A stretch of 64,000 nt of DNA from Desulfogranum mediterraneum DSM 13871. Its GTDB lineage: Bacteria; Desulfobacterota; Desulfobulbia; Desulfobulbales; Desulfobulbaceae. The notes under the pieces were generated by a model. The model made no database searches. It was not told the origin of the DNA and saw only the letters and a list, made by a program, of their open reading frames with translations. The stretch covers positions 3,526-67,525 of the forward strand of contig NZ_KE387004.1 in the NCBI RefSeq assembly GCF_000429965.1. The letters run 5' to 3'. Shown piece by piece: positions 1 to 8,631 of the stretch. The translations under genes were made by a program, and so were the position numbers. Each line of letters starts with the position of its first letter. Position 1 is the first letter of the stretch.

Positions 1-408
1 AGCCTTAAAAGCTCCTTTGCCGCTAAAAATGCAGGTTTAAGCCCCGAAGTTACGATTGCTCCTAAAATCGACTTCATCAGAAGACAATATCAGCCCCCAG
101 CTGTATCCAGCCTGTTCAGATGAGCACACGGAAGCTGCAACTGAGCATACGCTAAACCCGGCCTGTTCCATGGTTCCGCATGGACTGGATTCCCGCCTGC
201 GCGGGAATGACGCCCCACGGAGAGGGGAGTTCTTCCTCCCTGCCCTGGATTCCGGTCTGTGCGGGGATGAGAGGGAGATTGCCTTCACAGCTGCTCAAGG
301 GAGGCTCCGGTTCGTGAGTTCCCCCTTGTGCGGGGACAAGGGGGACAAAGCTCCTGCAGCAATGATGGGATTGAGCGATCAGGAGCCCACCCCCTATGTC
401 AGGATCTC
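1..408. other. Non-coding stretch at the window edge
   Basis: No convincing gene is seen. The region is downstream of the flavoprotein gene that ends at 409 and contains three copies of a REP-like inverted repeat. Short open frames here translate the repeats themselves and look like no protein family. Confidence 0.6.
185..345. repeat. Three REP-like inverted repeats
   Basis: Copies sit at about 185-212, 245-271 and 316-345. The first is a clean palindrome with arms TTCCCGC and GCGGGAA around a CTGC centre, preceded by CTGGA and followed by TGACG. The other two are degenerate (TTCCGGTCTGTGCGGGGA and a CCCCCTTGTGCGGGG form). The same unit recurs at 1959-2046. Such units are widespread intergenic repeats in proteobacteria and often protect mRNA 3' ends; here they follow the 3' end of the flavoprotein gene. 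Confidence 0.75.
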
Positions 409-1701
409 TCAGCAGGAACGGTGGGCCTCTCGGTCTGCCTGAGTGCCCACAACCGGGGTGTCGCGCTCTGCCGCGCTCCTCCCGGCCAGCCAACCCGTGG
501 AAAAGGCGGCCTGGAGGTTATAGCCGCCGGTGTCGGCCTGGAGATCGAGGAGCTCGCCAACCACATAGAGGCCTGCCACCTTTTTCGAACCCATGGTCCG
601 GGGATCGATCTCCCGGGTGTCCACCCCGCCGGCGGTGACAATGGCCTCGGCCAGGGGTCTGGGCCGGCGGACATCCAGGCGGAAATCCTTGAGCCAGCTG
701 CGAAGGCGTCGTCGCTGTTTGGCAGAGATGGTGAAACCCAGCTGATCTGCGGCAAGCCCTGTTTTTTTGAGGCAGACCGGTACCAGCTCCCTGGGGAGCA
801 GCCCCCGCAACAGACTCTGCAGCTCCTCCTTGCCTCGCCCGGCGATATCTCGCTGGAGCCGGGCCTCCAGCTTCTGCTCATCCAGGGCCGGTTTCAGGTC
901 CAGGGAGAGGCTGACCCCATTTCCCTGGCGCAGCTCGTCCACCACCTGACCACTCAGGGTCAGGGTCACGGGCCCGCTCAACCCGAAGCTCGTGAAGAGC
1001 ACCTCTCCAAATTCCTGGCGCCGCCTCTTGCCATTCACCAACAGACGCACCCCGATATTGCGCAGGTTGAGATCCGCCAGCTTGGCTGTATCCACGCCGC
1101 TGGTCTCCAGGGGAACCAGGGCCTGGCGGGGGGCGATGATGGTATGGCCCACCGCCTCCAGGAGATGGTAGCCGTCACCACTGGAACCGGTGCGAGGGTA
1201 GGAAGCACCGCCCGTGGCCACCACCACAGCATCGCATTCCAATTCCTTGCCCTGGGAACGCACCCCGACCACCCGGCCATCCCTGAGCACCAAGCCATCC
1301 ACCGGCTGTGCGGTCTGGATCCTGGCCCCGCAGGCCGTGCACCAGCTCCGGAGCTGCTCCGCCACCTCGGTTGCCTTACCACTGGCCGGAAAGACCCGCC
1401 CTCCCCGCTCGGTAACCAGCTCCAAACCAAGTTCCTCAAAAAAAGCCATCAACTCCTCACTGAAAAAGCGGGCAAAGGCCTGGCGCAGGAACCGCCCTGA
1501 GGGACCGAAGCGGTTGATAAAGTCCCTCACCTCGGCCACATTGGTGAGGTTGCAGCGGCCCTTGCCGGTGATCCGCAGCTTGAGCCCGGTACGCTTCATC
1601 TTTTCCAGAACCAGGGTCTCGGCCCCGGCAGCAGCTGCCTGACCGGCAGCCATCAGGCCGGCCGGACCGCCGCCTATCACTATCACTTTACGTCCTTGCA
1701 T
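409..1701 (-). CDS. BaiN/HI0933-family flavoprotein (NAD(P)/FAD-dependent oxidoreductase)
   Basis: The 430-residue product opens with the FAD-binding Rossmann motif GGGPAGLMAAGQAAAAGA directly after the start. The family signature GRCNLTN lies near residue 50, a second dinucleotide-type motif VVATGGASYPRTG lies mid-protein, and a C-terminal GGYNLQAAFSTGWLAG segment closes the FAD site. Family members are cytosolic flavoproteins; BaiN reduces bile-acid intermediates, but most members have no known substrate, so none is assigned. The start at 1701 (MQGRKVIVIGG) is chosen over a longer frame to 1758 because family proteins begin right at the Rossmann strand. It is a single gene with no operon partner. 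Confidence 0.9.
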   Translation of the reverse strand: MQGRKVIVIGGGPAGLMAAGQAAAAGAETLVLEKMKRTGLKLRITGKGRCNLTNVAEVRDFINRFGPSGRFLRQAFARFFSEELMAFFEELGLELVTERGGRVFPASGKATEVAEQLRSWCTACGARIQTAQPVDGLVLRDGRVVGVRSQGKELECDAVVVATGGASYPRTGSSGDGYHLLEAVGHTIIAPRQALVPLETSGVDTAKLADLNLRNIGVRLLVNGKRRRQEFGEVLFTSFGLSGPVTLTLSGQVVDELRQGNGVSLSLDLKPALDEQKLEARLQRDIAGRGKEELQSLLRGLLPRELVPVCLKKTGLAADQLGFTISAKQRRRLRSWLKDFRLDVRRPRPLAEAIVTAGGVDTREIDPRTMGSKKVAGLYVVGELLDLQADTGGYNLQAAFSTGWLAGRSAAERDTPVVGTQADREAHRSC

Positions 1702-1958
1702 GGTCTTCTGATCCACTCCCCTGGTTATAAAAAATATGGCTATATCCGAATTTCCCAAAAGGGCTTAACAGGTACCCTTCCCAGACAACATGGTTGGGAG
1801 GTAAGGTCGCCTGTTCAAAGATTCAGAAACTCCTGAACATTTTTTTGTTCCAGACATGCCGCAGTTAATTAATCCCTGCTCAGGCCGGTATAGAGTGTAC
1901 CCTTCGCTCTGCTCGCTAAGATGGAGACGCTGGGGGTACGTCACGCTTCCTCCAAAAC

Positions 1959-2046
1959 TGGATTCCCGCCTGCGCGGGAATGACGACTACAAAAACACCA
2001 AGTAGGTTGCCAGCAGCCTGGACTATCGCCTGCGCGGCAATGACAG
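1959..2046. repeat. Two more REP-like repeats
   Basis: The copy at 1959-1985 is identical in its core to the one at 185-212 (TTCCCGC, CTGC centre, GCGGGAA, then TGACG). The copy at 2019-2046 is degenerate (GACTATCGCCTGCGCGGCAA). They are spaced about 60 bp apart, as are the first two copies of the cluster at 185-345. Confidence 0.75.
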
Positions 2047-2223
2047 CCAAAAAGCGAATGACTGAAAGGCCCCCCTCGCTGCTCAGGACCTTGGGAGATT
2101 CGGATAGAACCAAAAAATGCCGCCCACAGCAGGCCAGCTCCCTATACCATGTCTCCTCGGTCCTGTCTCCCGCCGTAAGCAGCAGAGATGCGAGCTTTTC
2201 CGAGCCGACTGTTCCATGGCTGC

Positions 2224-2266
2224 TTGACAGCCGGAGAGAGCAGACTTAAATGTGCATATGCACATT
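2224..2266 (+). promoter_or_regulatory. Promoter with an 18-bp palindromic operator before the BASS transporter
   Basis: A perfect -35 hexamer TTGACA lies at 2224-2229. A weak -10 (TTAAAT) follows at about 2246-2251, 16 bases downstream. The perfect palindrome AATGTGCATATGCACATT at 2249-2266 overlaps the -10 and predicted start point, the position expected of a repressor site. The transporter start codon is 87 bases downstream. No regulator gene is adjacent, so the protein that binds is unknown. Confidence 0.6.
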
Positions 2267-2352
2267 AATATTCTCTTCCCTCCAGCCTCATGGGATGTGG
2301 TGACCCCGCTCCCCCGGCTGGCAGAGGGAAAACCTGCTCACAAGGAGACCCC

Positions 2353-3345
2353 ATGTGGCGCCTACTCAAACTCCTCCACGCTCAGCTGATCATTGCCATT
2401 CCCCTGATGTTGGCGGCCGGCTTCCTGGTCGGCTCCCTGGCCGGCTCTGCCAGGGTAGCCCCGCTCAAGGCCCTGATCATGCCCCTGACCTTCCTGATGG
2501 TCTACCCGATGATGGTCACCCTCAACGTCAATCACCTGCTCCAGGGCTTGAAAAACGTCCGCCTGCAACTCATCAGCCAGCTGATCAACTTTGGGCTGAT
2601 CCCCTTTATCGCCTATGGCCTGGGCCTGATCTTTTTTCAGGACCAGCCCTACCTGGCCCTGGGCCTGCTGCTGGCCGCCCTGCTGCCCACCAGCGGCATG
2701 ACCATCTCCTGGACCGGTTTTGCCCACGGTAATACCGGGGCTGCGATCAACATGACCATCATCGGCCTGACCCTGGGCTCCCTGGCCACCCCCTTCTACG
2801 TGCTGGCCCTCCTGGGCACCGAGGTGAGCGTCAACATCTCCATGGTGCTGCAACAGATCCTCTTGATCGTCTTCGTTCCCATGATCCTGGGGATACTCAC
2901 CCGCCAGTACCTCTTGAAGAGATTCTCCCCAGCCACCTTTAAGCAGGAAATCGCCCCCCGCTTCCCCACCCTCTCCACCGTCGGGGTGCTGGGCATCGTC
3001 TTTGTGGCCATGGCCCTCAAGGCCGGCACCATCCTCAGCGACCCCTCCCTGCTGCTCCGGATCCTGCTGCCCCTGGTGCTGATCTACCTGCTCAACTTCT
3101 CGCTCTCCACCCTGGTCGGCAAGCTGCTGTTCAACCGCGGCGACGCCATCGCCCTGGTCTATGGCACGGTGATGCGCAACCTCTCCATTGCCCTGGCCAT
3201 TGCCATCAACGCCTTTGGTGAGGCCGGCGCCAACGCGGCCCTGGTGATCGCGGTCTCCTACGTCATCCAGGTCCAGTCTGCCGCCTGGTATGTCAGGTTC
3301 ACCGATACCCTCTTCGGCCCCTTGAGCGACCAGCTCCAGGGCTGA
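2353..3345 (+). CDS. BASS-family (bile acid:sodium symporter / ACR3-like) transporter
   Basis: The 330-residue product is almost entirely hydrophobic, with about ten membrane segments as in the SBF/BASS fold. The segment LLPTSGMTISWTGFAHGN and the late motif YGTVMRNLSIALAIAIN match the two crossover helices of this superfamily. It lacks the conserved Cys of classical ACR3 arsenite pumps, so a bile-acid-like, organic-anion or metalloid substrate cannot be decided. The start at 2353 has AAGGAGA six bases upstream (2342-2348), which beats an in-frame start at 2290. It is transcribed alone behind a palindromic operator. Confidence 0.85.
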   Translation: MWRLLKLLHAQLIIAIPLMLAAGFLVGSLAGSARVAPLKALIMPLTFLMVYPMMVTLNVNHLLQGLKNVRLQLISQLINFGLIPFIAYGLGLIFFQDQPYLALGLLLAALLPTSGMTISWTGFAHGNTGAAINMTIIGLTLGSLATPFYVLALLGTEVSVNISMVLQQILLIVFVPMILGILTRQYLLKRFSPATFKQEIAPRFPTLSTVGVLGIVFVAMALKAGTILSDPSLLLRILLPLVLIYLLNFSLSTLVGKLLFNRGDAIALVYGTVMRNLSIALAIAINAFGEAGANAALVIAVSYVIQVQSAAWYVRFTDTLFGPLSDQLQG

Positions 3346-3593
3346 ACTCGAGGCTGAACTCGGGGGTGGAACTGAAGACCGATCTCCAGGCAGATGGGAC
3401 TGCCGAGAGCGGCCGGCGGCAGCAGGGATTATGCGAACATACTTTATCGGTCACAACTATAAACTTCTCTTTCCATCCGGCCTGTGTTGCTGCTAACATA
3501 GTGGAGTCTGACTGTTCATCGCTGAACCGGCACCGCAACCGACACCGCAACCACCACAGTAACCGGTACAACGCTCACCTTAAGGAGGATCCC

Positions 3594-3935
3594 ATGTTCC
3601 AGCAGCAAGCCAAAAGCATCGTACCCCTTCTCACCCTGGTCGCCCTGATCGCCCTGGCCGCGCCTGTCCTGGCCGTGGACTACGGCTCCATGTCCACCGA
3701 GGAGCTGCACCGGCTCCGGGGCAGCCTTCGCCAGGCTCCGGCACAGCAGCAGGAGGCCTTCCGTGCAGCCTGGCAAGAGCGGGTCAGGACAATGACGCCC
3801 CAGGAGCAGAGCCGTTACCTGGGGCCGGCGAATCGTCCTGCCGCTGTCGGTAAAAAGGGCCCGGGACAGGGGCAGGGGCGCGGCCAAGGACGCGGTCAGG
3901 GCCAGGGAGCGAAGCGTTCCGGTCAACGACCCTAA
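3594..3935 (+). CDS. Small periplasmic protein with Gly/Gln/Arg-rich tail
   Basis: The 113-residue product has a clear Sec signal peptide, with hydrophobic core PLLTLVALIALAAPVLA and probable cleavage after ALA at residue 27. A short helical region beginning DYGSMSTEELHRLRG resembles small DUF1104-like exported proteins, though that link is tentative. The tail from about residue 86 is a low-complexity GQGRGQGRGQGQG run. TAAGGAGGA at 3581-3589 fixes the start; a longer frame to 3366 has no such site. The gene is 21 bases before the ABC ATPase gene and is probably co-transcribed, so it may be an accessory of that exporter. Confidence 0.75.
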   Translation: MFQQQAKSIVPLLTLVALIALAAPVLAVDYGSMSTEELHRLRGSLRQAPAQQQEAFRAAWQERVRTMTPQEQSRYLGPANRPAAVGKKGPGQGQGRGQGRGQGQGAKRSGQRP

Positions 3936-3956
3936 TCCTGCAACCAGGGAGCAACC

Positions 3957-4655
3957 ATGACACTGGTCACAGCCAGACAGCTGAACAAGACCTACCTCAG
4001 CGGCGAGATCCCGGTCCACGCCATCGTCGATGCCGACTTCACCATCGCCTCGGCCTCCTTTGTCTCCTTTGTGGGTCCCTCGGGCAGCGGCAAGTCCACC
4101 CTGCTCAACATGATCGGTTGTCTGGATCCGCCCAGCAGCGGGAGCCTCGAGGTGGCTGGCCAGGATCTCACCACCCTCGGCTCCAGGGAGGCGGCTCGAT
4201 TTCGCGGCAAACAGATCGGCTTTATCTTCCAGGACTTCAACCTGATCCCGGTGTTGACGGTCTTTGAAAATATCGAGTACCCCCTGCAGATGGTTCAGAA
4301 CTGGCCCAGGGCAGAGCGCCGACAACAGGTAGAGGCCCTGCTGGCGGCGGTGGACATGGCTGACCAGGCCGGGAAGTTCCCCCACCAGATCTCCGGCGGA
4401 CAGAAACAGCGGGTGGCCATTGCCAGGGCCCTGGTCAGCCGGCCGCAGCTGGTCCTGGCCGACGAGCCCACCGCCAACCTGGACCGGGAGACCGCCCTGA
4501 AGATCATCACCCTGATGAAGAGCATGCGCGACGACTCAGGTACCAGCTTTATCTTTTCCACCCATGACCCCAAGATCGTCGACAATGCCGAGACCATCTA
4601 CACCTTGGAAGACGGCCGGGTCAAGACAGCGCACAGGGAGGCCAAGGATGCGTAA
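3957..4655 (+). CDS. ABC transporter ATP-binding protein, LolD/MacB type
   Basis: The 232-residue nucleotide-binding subunit shows Walker A GPSGSGKST (about residues 40-48), Q-loop IFQDFNLIP, signature ISGGQKQR, Walker B LVLADEPT and switch His STHD. Length and motif spelling fit the MacB/LolD/FtsE group, which extract lipoproteins or power periplasmic machines rather than import solutes. The gene overlaps the permease gene by 8 bp, implying translational coupling. With the following LolA-like and beta-barrel genes it probably forms one envelope-spanning system. Confidence 0.95.
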   Translation: MTLVTARQLNKTYLSGEIPVHAIVDADFTIASASFVSFVGPSGSGKSTLLNMIGCLDPPSSGSLEVAGQDLTTLGSREAARFRGKQIGFIFQDFNLIPVLTVFENIEYPLQMVQNWPRAERRQQVEALLAAVDMADQAGKFPHQISGGQKQRVAIARALVSRPQLVLADEPTANLDRETALKIITLMKSMRDDSGTSFIFSTHDPKIVDNAETIYTLEDGRVKTAHREAKDA

Positions 4656-5892
4656 TATCATAAAGATAGCCACCCGCAACCTGCTGCGCTACCGCCGCCG
4701 CACCATCCTGACCTCCATCCTGATCACCCTGGGGGTGGTGGCGGTGCTGCTCTTTATCTCGGTCTCCGGCTCCTTCAAGTCGATGATGATCTCCCAGATC
4801 ACCGACTCCATGATCGGTCACCTCCAGATCCATCGTCAGGGCTACCTGGCCTCCATGGACAGTCTGCCGCTCAACCGTAACCTCAAGCCCGGACAGCTGG
4901 CCCGGGTGGAGCAGGCCCTGAAAAAGCTGCCCGAGGTGGCCGCCTTTTCGCCCCGGATCAAGCTGGGGGCCATGTTCAGCAACTACGCAGAGACCACCAA
5001 CATCCGCCTCAACGGGGTGGACCCGGAGAGAGAAGCGGCCACCGTGCCCATGCTGATGAAGCGGATCATTGCAGGCCAAGGGGAAGGCTTGTTGGCAGCG
5101 GGTGAGATCCTGGTGCCGGAGCTGATTGCCCGGGGGATGAAGGTGAAGGTGGGCGACGGTATCGTGCTGGTGGCCACCAACAGGGATGGCTCGGTCAATG
5201 GTCAGGCCTTCACCGTCCGGGGGATCCTGGAGGGGATCTCCGGGCCTGGCGGCCGGGATGGCTTCATCCACCTCAACGACGCCCGCAGCCTGCTCCGCCT
5301 CCAGGACATGGAGGTCAGTGAGATCGCCGTCCGCCTCCACAGCATGGCCCAGCTGGAGGCGGTGACCCAACAGCTCCGCTCCACCCTGGGCAGCCAGCGA
5401 AACCAGCAGGACCAACCGCTCTTTGCCGTCCATACCTGGGAAAAACTGACCCCGTTTTTCAATATTGCCCGGATGATCGACCTGATGACCCTGTTCATCA
5501 AGATCATGCTGGTGGCCATTGTCCTGGTCTCGATCATGAATGTGATGGTGATGGCGGTCTACGAGCGGATCAACGAGATCGGCACCATCGCGGCCATAGG
5601 TACCAGCCCTGCCAGGATCCTCTGGCTCTTCCTCTGCGAAGGCTTGCTCCTGGGGCTGCTGGGTACGACCATCGGCGTGGTGGTCAGTCTGCTCTCGATC
5701 CGGGGAATGGCTGCGGCTGAGCTCAGCTTTGATTTCGGTCGGCAGAAGGGGTTGCTGCTCCAGCCGAGCATCGCCCTCTCCGATATCGTCACCGTCAGCC
5801 TGATCGTGATCGCCATCGCCGTGATCGGTAGCCTCCAGCCGGCCATCAAGGCCTCCAGGATGGACCCCATCACGGCCCTGCGCCATGTCTGA
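4648..5892 (+). CDS. ABC transporter permease, FtsX/MacB/LolCE family
   Basis: The 414-residue protein has the four-helix layout of the family: one N-terminal membrane helix (about residues 15-38), a periplasmic MacB-like domain of about 230 residues, and three C-terminal helices. The ERINEIGTIAAIGTSPARI coupling-helix region follows the second helix. The C-terminal PAIKASRMDPITALRHV is the usual family ending. The ATG at 4648 sits inside the ATPase stop region; a frame opening at 4564 would add 28 non-family residues. Homo- or heterodimer state is unknown, as only one permease is present. Confidence 0.95.
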   Translation: MRNIIKIATRNLLRYRRRTILTSILITLGVVAVLLFISVSGSFKSMMISQITDSMIGHLQIHRQGYLASMDSLPLNRNLKPGQLARVEQALKKLPEVAAFSPRIKLGAMFSNYAETTNIRLNGVDPEREAATVPMLMKRIIAGQGEGLLAAGEILVPELIARGMKVKVGDGIVLVATNRDGSVNGQAFTVRGILEGISGPGGRDGFIHLNDARSLLRLQDMEVSEIAVRLHSMAQLEAVTQQLRSTLGSQRNQQDQPLFAVHTWEKLTPFFNIARMIDLMTLFIKIMLVAIVLVSIMNVMVMAVYERINEIGTIAAIGTSPARILWLFLCEGLLLGLLGTTIGVVVSLLSIRGMAAAELSFDFGRQKGLLLQPSIALSDIVTVSLIVIAIAVIGSLQPAIKASRMDPITALRHV

Positions 5893-5958
5893 GTCGAGCC
5901 CACGGTGCGCCGCCGCTACAACGCCATCCCCCCTACTCTTCTCCCGAGGAACTCATCG

Positions 5959-6717
5959 ATGAACGACTCGCCCAATCGCCTGCTCCGTCCGCTGCTGCTC
6001 CCCCTCTGCGCCCTGCTGCTCATGGTTCCGGCCACGGCCCTGGCCCTGGACGGTGAGCAGATCCTGGCCCAGGTCGACCGCAACCTCCAGCCCCGGAGCT
6101 ACGAGATGTACCGCAAGCTGATCAATCTGGAGCCCGACGGCAGCCGCCGGGAATTTGTGCTCTACACCCTGAAGAAGGGCGAGGACAAGATGGTGGCCCT
6201 CTTTCTGGCCCCGGCCAGCGAAAAGGGACGCGCCACCCTCAGGCTGGGAGAAAACATCTGGCTCTATATCCCCAAGGTGGGTAGGCCCATCCGGATAACC
6301 TCCCTGCAGTCGGTGATCGGCGGGGTCTTTAATAACGCGGATATCCTCCGCCTGGATTTCAGCAGCGAGTACCGGGTCGAGCAGCTCAGGGAAGAAGACG
6401 CGCACTACCTGCTGACCCTCAAGGCCCGGACCACGGCCGTGGCCTACGACAGTCTGATCATGGAGGTGGAAAAAAAGCGGCTCCTGCCCACCACCATTGC
6501 CTGCCACGCGGCCAGCGGCATGCTGATCAAGACCCTGCGCTACAGCGAGATCAAGGATTTCGGCGGAGGTCTGGTCCGCCCGGCCCGGCTGGAGACCGAC
6601 AGCCCCCTGCACAAGGGCTATCGCTCCATCATGCTCTTTGCCAGGCTCAGGAACAGGAGCGTCAGCGATGAGGTCTTCTCCCTAAACGGCTTTGCCAAGG
6701 TAGATGAACTCAGGTAG
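5959..6717 (+). CDS. LolA-like periplasmic protein (outer membrane lipoprotein-sorting protein family)
   Basis: The 252-residue product starts with a signal peptide (LLRPLLLPLCALLLMVPATALA). It continues into a LolA/LolB-type half-barrel domain with the features DGEQILAQVDRNLQP, ENIWLYIPKVGRPIRI, SVIGGVFNNADILRLDF and a late EIKDFGGGLVRPARLE. This family (PF17131-like) is repeatedly found beside MacB-type transporters and may carry a lipid or lipoprotein across the periplasm; cargo is unknown. The start at 5959 has GAGGA about ten bases upstream. Confidence 0.85.
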   Translation: MNDSPNRLLRPLLLPLCALLLMVPATALALDGEQILAQVDRNLQPRSYEMYRKLINLEPDGSRREFVLYTLKKGEDKMVALFLAPASEKGRATLRLGENIWLYIPKVGRPIRITSLQSVIGGVFNNADILRLDFSSEYRVEQLREEDAHYLLTLKARTTAVAYDSLIMEVEKKRLLPTTIACHAASGMLIKTLRYSEIKDFGGGLVRPARLETDSPLHKGYRSIMLFARLRNRSVSDEVFSLNGFAKVDELR

Positions 6718-8095
6718 GGAACCGGTCCGGGATTCTTGCACCCCCAGCCGCTCACCGGGCAGAGCTTGCCCTGCCGTCCTGCGTGCGGCCAGGCGGGCGG
6801 CCCTGGCATGTATGACGGCCCTGGCGTGTCTGGCGGCCACGGCAGGCGATGACTTCAGCTTTGAGCCGGAGGAGTTTGCCAAATCGCCACTGACCACGGG
6901 CGGCTACCTGGAGGCCAGCTGGGAGCACCTGGATCTCAATCAGGACTCGGCCCTGAGCAGGCTCAGACAGGACCAGGATCTCCCCGCTTCCAGGGACCGC
7001 CTGGCGGGCGCAGTCCAGTTGGACGGCTCCTACCTCAAGGGGATCGCCGGCCTCCACTGGCTGCTCAAGGCCGCAGGCCAGCTGGATGATCAGGGCTGGC
7101 TGGACCACGCCGATATCTTTGCCTCCTACCTGAGCCTCAGCCCCGGCCCCCAGCTGGAGCTGAGCCTGGGCAAGCAGAGCTATCGCTGGGGTAAGGGCTA
7201 TGCCTGGAATCCGGTGGGCTTTCTCAACCGCAGCAAGGACCCCAACAACCCGGAGGAGACCCTGGAGGGCTATCTCACGGCCGAGGCCGAATGGATCAGG
7301 AGCAGCTCGGCCCTGGTGGAGAATATCGCCCTGACCGGGGTGGTGCTGCCGGTCTGGCAGGGGGTGAACGAGGAGTTCGGCCGCCGGGATCAGCTCAAGC
7401 TGGCGGCCAAGCTCTACCTGCTGTTTAGGGATACCGATATCGACCTGCTCTGGTACAGCGGCTCCGACGGCTCCAGCGGCTCCAACCGTTCCAGCAGCTT
7501 CGGCCTGGATTTTTCCCGAAACATCACCACCAACTTCGAACTCCACGGGGAGTTGGCCCACTCCCCCGGGCGGGAAAGAATCATCCTGGAGGCCGACAGC
7601 ACCACCGCCACGGCCAGGGAGTCGCTGACCTCCTGGCTGCTGGGGCTGCGCTACCTCAACCGCTGGAACCTGACCACCATCCTGGAGTACTATCACAACG
7701 GCAGCGGCTACTCGACAGAGGAGCTGGACCGCTTCTATCAGCTGGGAGCAGAGGCGGAGCAGGCCCTCTCCCGGGAGCAGAGGGAGCAGCTCCTCAACCA
7801 GGCCAGAAAACTCAGCCTCCAGGGCTATGGCCGGCCCAATCCGGGACGAGACTACCTCTACGCCCGCTTCAGCCTCAGGGAGCCGGGGGAGATCCTCTAC
7901 TTCACCCCTGCCCTGACCACCATCATCAACCTGGAAGACCGGAGCTGCTCCCTGACCCCGGAGCTCCTCTATACCGGCTTGAGCAACTGGGAGATCCGGC
8001 TGCGTTTTGCCCTGCTCCTGGGCAGCAGCCAGAGCGAATTCGGAGAAAAACTGAACAGCAACAGGCTGGAACTGCGGTTGCGCGCATTCTTCTGA
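6704..8095 (+). CDS. Outer-membrane beta-barrel protein of the ABC/LolA-like operon
   Basis: The 463-residue product has an N-terminal basic stretch and a hydrophobic run ALACMTALACLAATAG that can act as a signal peptide. A long alternating aromatic/polar sequence follows, and the protein ends in RLELRLRAFF. A terminal Phe after alternating residues is the classical Bam recognition signal of outer-membrane barrels. Motifs such as LSLGKQSYRWGKGYAWNPVGF resemble the DUF1302/alginate-export-like barrels. The start overlaps the preceding gene by 14 bp; an internal Met near residue 37 is possible but would cut the basic region. It probably completes the exporter at the outer membrane. Confidence 0.75.
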   Translation: MNSGREPVRDSCTPSRSPGRACPAVLRAARRAALACMTALACLAATAGDDFSFEPEEFAKSPLTTGGYLEASWEHLDLNQDSALSRLRQDQDLPASRDRLAGAVQLDGSYLKGIAGLHWLLKAAGQLDDQGWLDHADIFASYLSLSPGPQLELSLGKQSYRWGKGYAWNPVGFLNRSKDPNNPEETLEGYLTAEAEWIRSSSALVENIALTGVVLPVWQGVNEEFGRRDQLKLAAKLYLLFRDTDIDLLWYSGSDGSSGSNRSSSFGLDFSRNITTNFELHGELAHSPGRERIILEADSTTATARESLTSWLLGLRYLNRWNLTTILEYYHNGSGYSTEELDRFYQLGAEAEQALSREQREQLLNQARKLSLQGYGRPNPGRDYLYARFSLREPGEILYFTPALTTIINLEDRSCSLTPELLYTGLSNWEIRLRFALLLGSSQSEFGEKLNSNRLELRLRAFF

Positions 8096-8110
8096 GCCGA
8101 ACGGCCAGGT

Positions 8111-8566
8111 TCAACCGCCCTGCTCCCCCTGGTGAGGGGGAGCCAGGGGCAGACCAAAACGATCCTGGCCCAGGAGATGGATGGCATCGCCTCCAAAGAG
8201 ATCGAGAAAGCTGCTGTCTGCCAAGGTACAGCGAAATCCCCGGCAGACCCGGGGTCGGTGGTGATAGATCCTGCAGACGTAGCGCTCATTACGCCGCTCC
8301 AGGAAGACGCAGCCCTGGTCATCGGGATGGATCATGAACAGACGCCCCCGGGCCCTGGCCGCCTCCACCAGCTCCTCCATGCTCTGCTCACGCAGTTCAT
8401 TGAGGCCGATATCCACGCCCACATGGCCTCCCATCTTCTTGATAAACTCCACCTCATCCGGGTGAAGGGCAATCTTGCGAAAGGAGCGGCAGCAGGTGCC
8501 GCACTGGCGGCACTCGGCAAAGAGGGTCCGCAGTTCAGCCTGCTCAGGTGAGGTCTTGGCGATCAC
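8111..8566 (-). CDS. YkgJ-family cysteine-cluster protein
   Basis: The 151-residue product has the family motif CRQCGTCCRSF near residue 19, then GCVFLE, YVCRIYHHRPRVCRGFRC and no other recognisable domain. The eight-cysteine family is thought to bind zinc or an iron-sulfur cluster; function is unknown. The start codon is GTG with GGAG six bases upstream. The gene converges on the barrel gene with only 15 bp between them, and a stem (8123-8142, CTCCCCCT/AGGGGGAG) lies in its 3' end. Confidence 0.85.
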   Translation of the reverse strand: MIAKTSPEQAELRTLFAECRQCGTCCRSFRKIALHPDEVEFIKKMGGHVGVDIGLNELREQSMEELVEAARARGRLFMIHPDDQGCVFLERRNERYVCRIYHHRPRVCRGFRCTLADSSFLDLFGGDAIHLLGQDRFGLPLAPPHQGEQGG

Positions 8567-8631
8567 AGCTTGCTCCCTGGGGTAAAAGTGGTACAGGCCC
8601 TGGCTTCATCCCCCTGGCTCAACTCAGGAGG

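Larger units (their letters stand above)
1702..2352. other. Intergenic region with repeats and the transporter promoter
   Basis: This 650-base stretch separates the divergent flavoprotein and transporter genes. It holds two REP-like copies and, near its right end, a promoter-operator candidate for the transporter. No gene is seen; short open frames across it are not conserved-looking. Confidence 0.6.

Noticed and set aside
1816-1852. TTCAG/CTGAA stem followed by seven T as a plus-strand terminator
   Set aside because: The stem is only five base pairs and no plus-strand gene lies upstream.
3366-3593. Longer start for the small periplasmic protein
   Set aside because: It would place about 75 residues before an evident signal peptide, and a strong Shine-Dalgarno sequence sits just before 3594.
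8123-8142. Stem CTCCCCCT/AGGGGGAG as a bidirectional terminator between convergent genes
   Set aside because: It lies inside the coding end of the cysteine-cluster gene and has no U tract on either strand; only noted as a stem.
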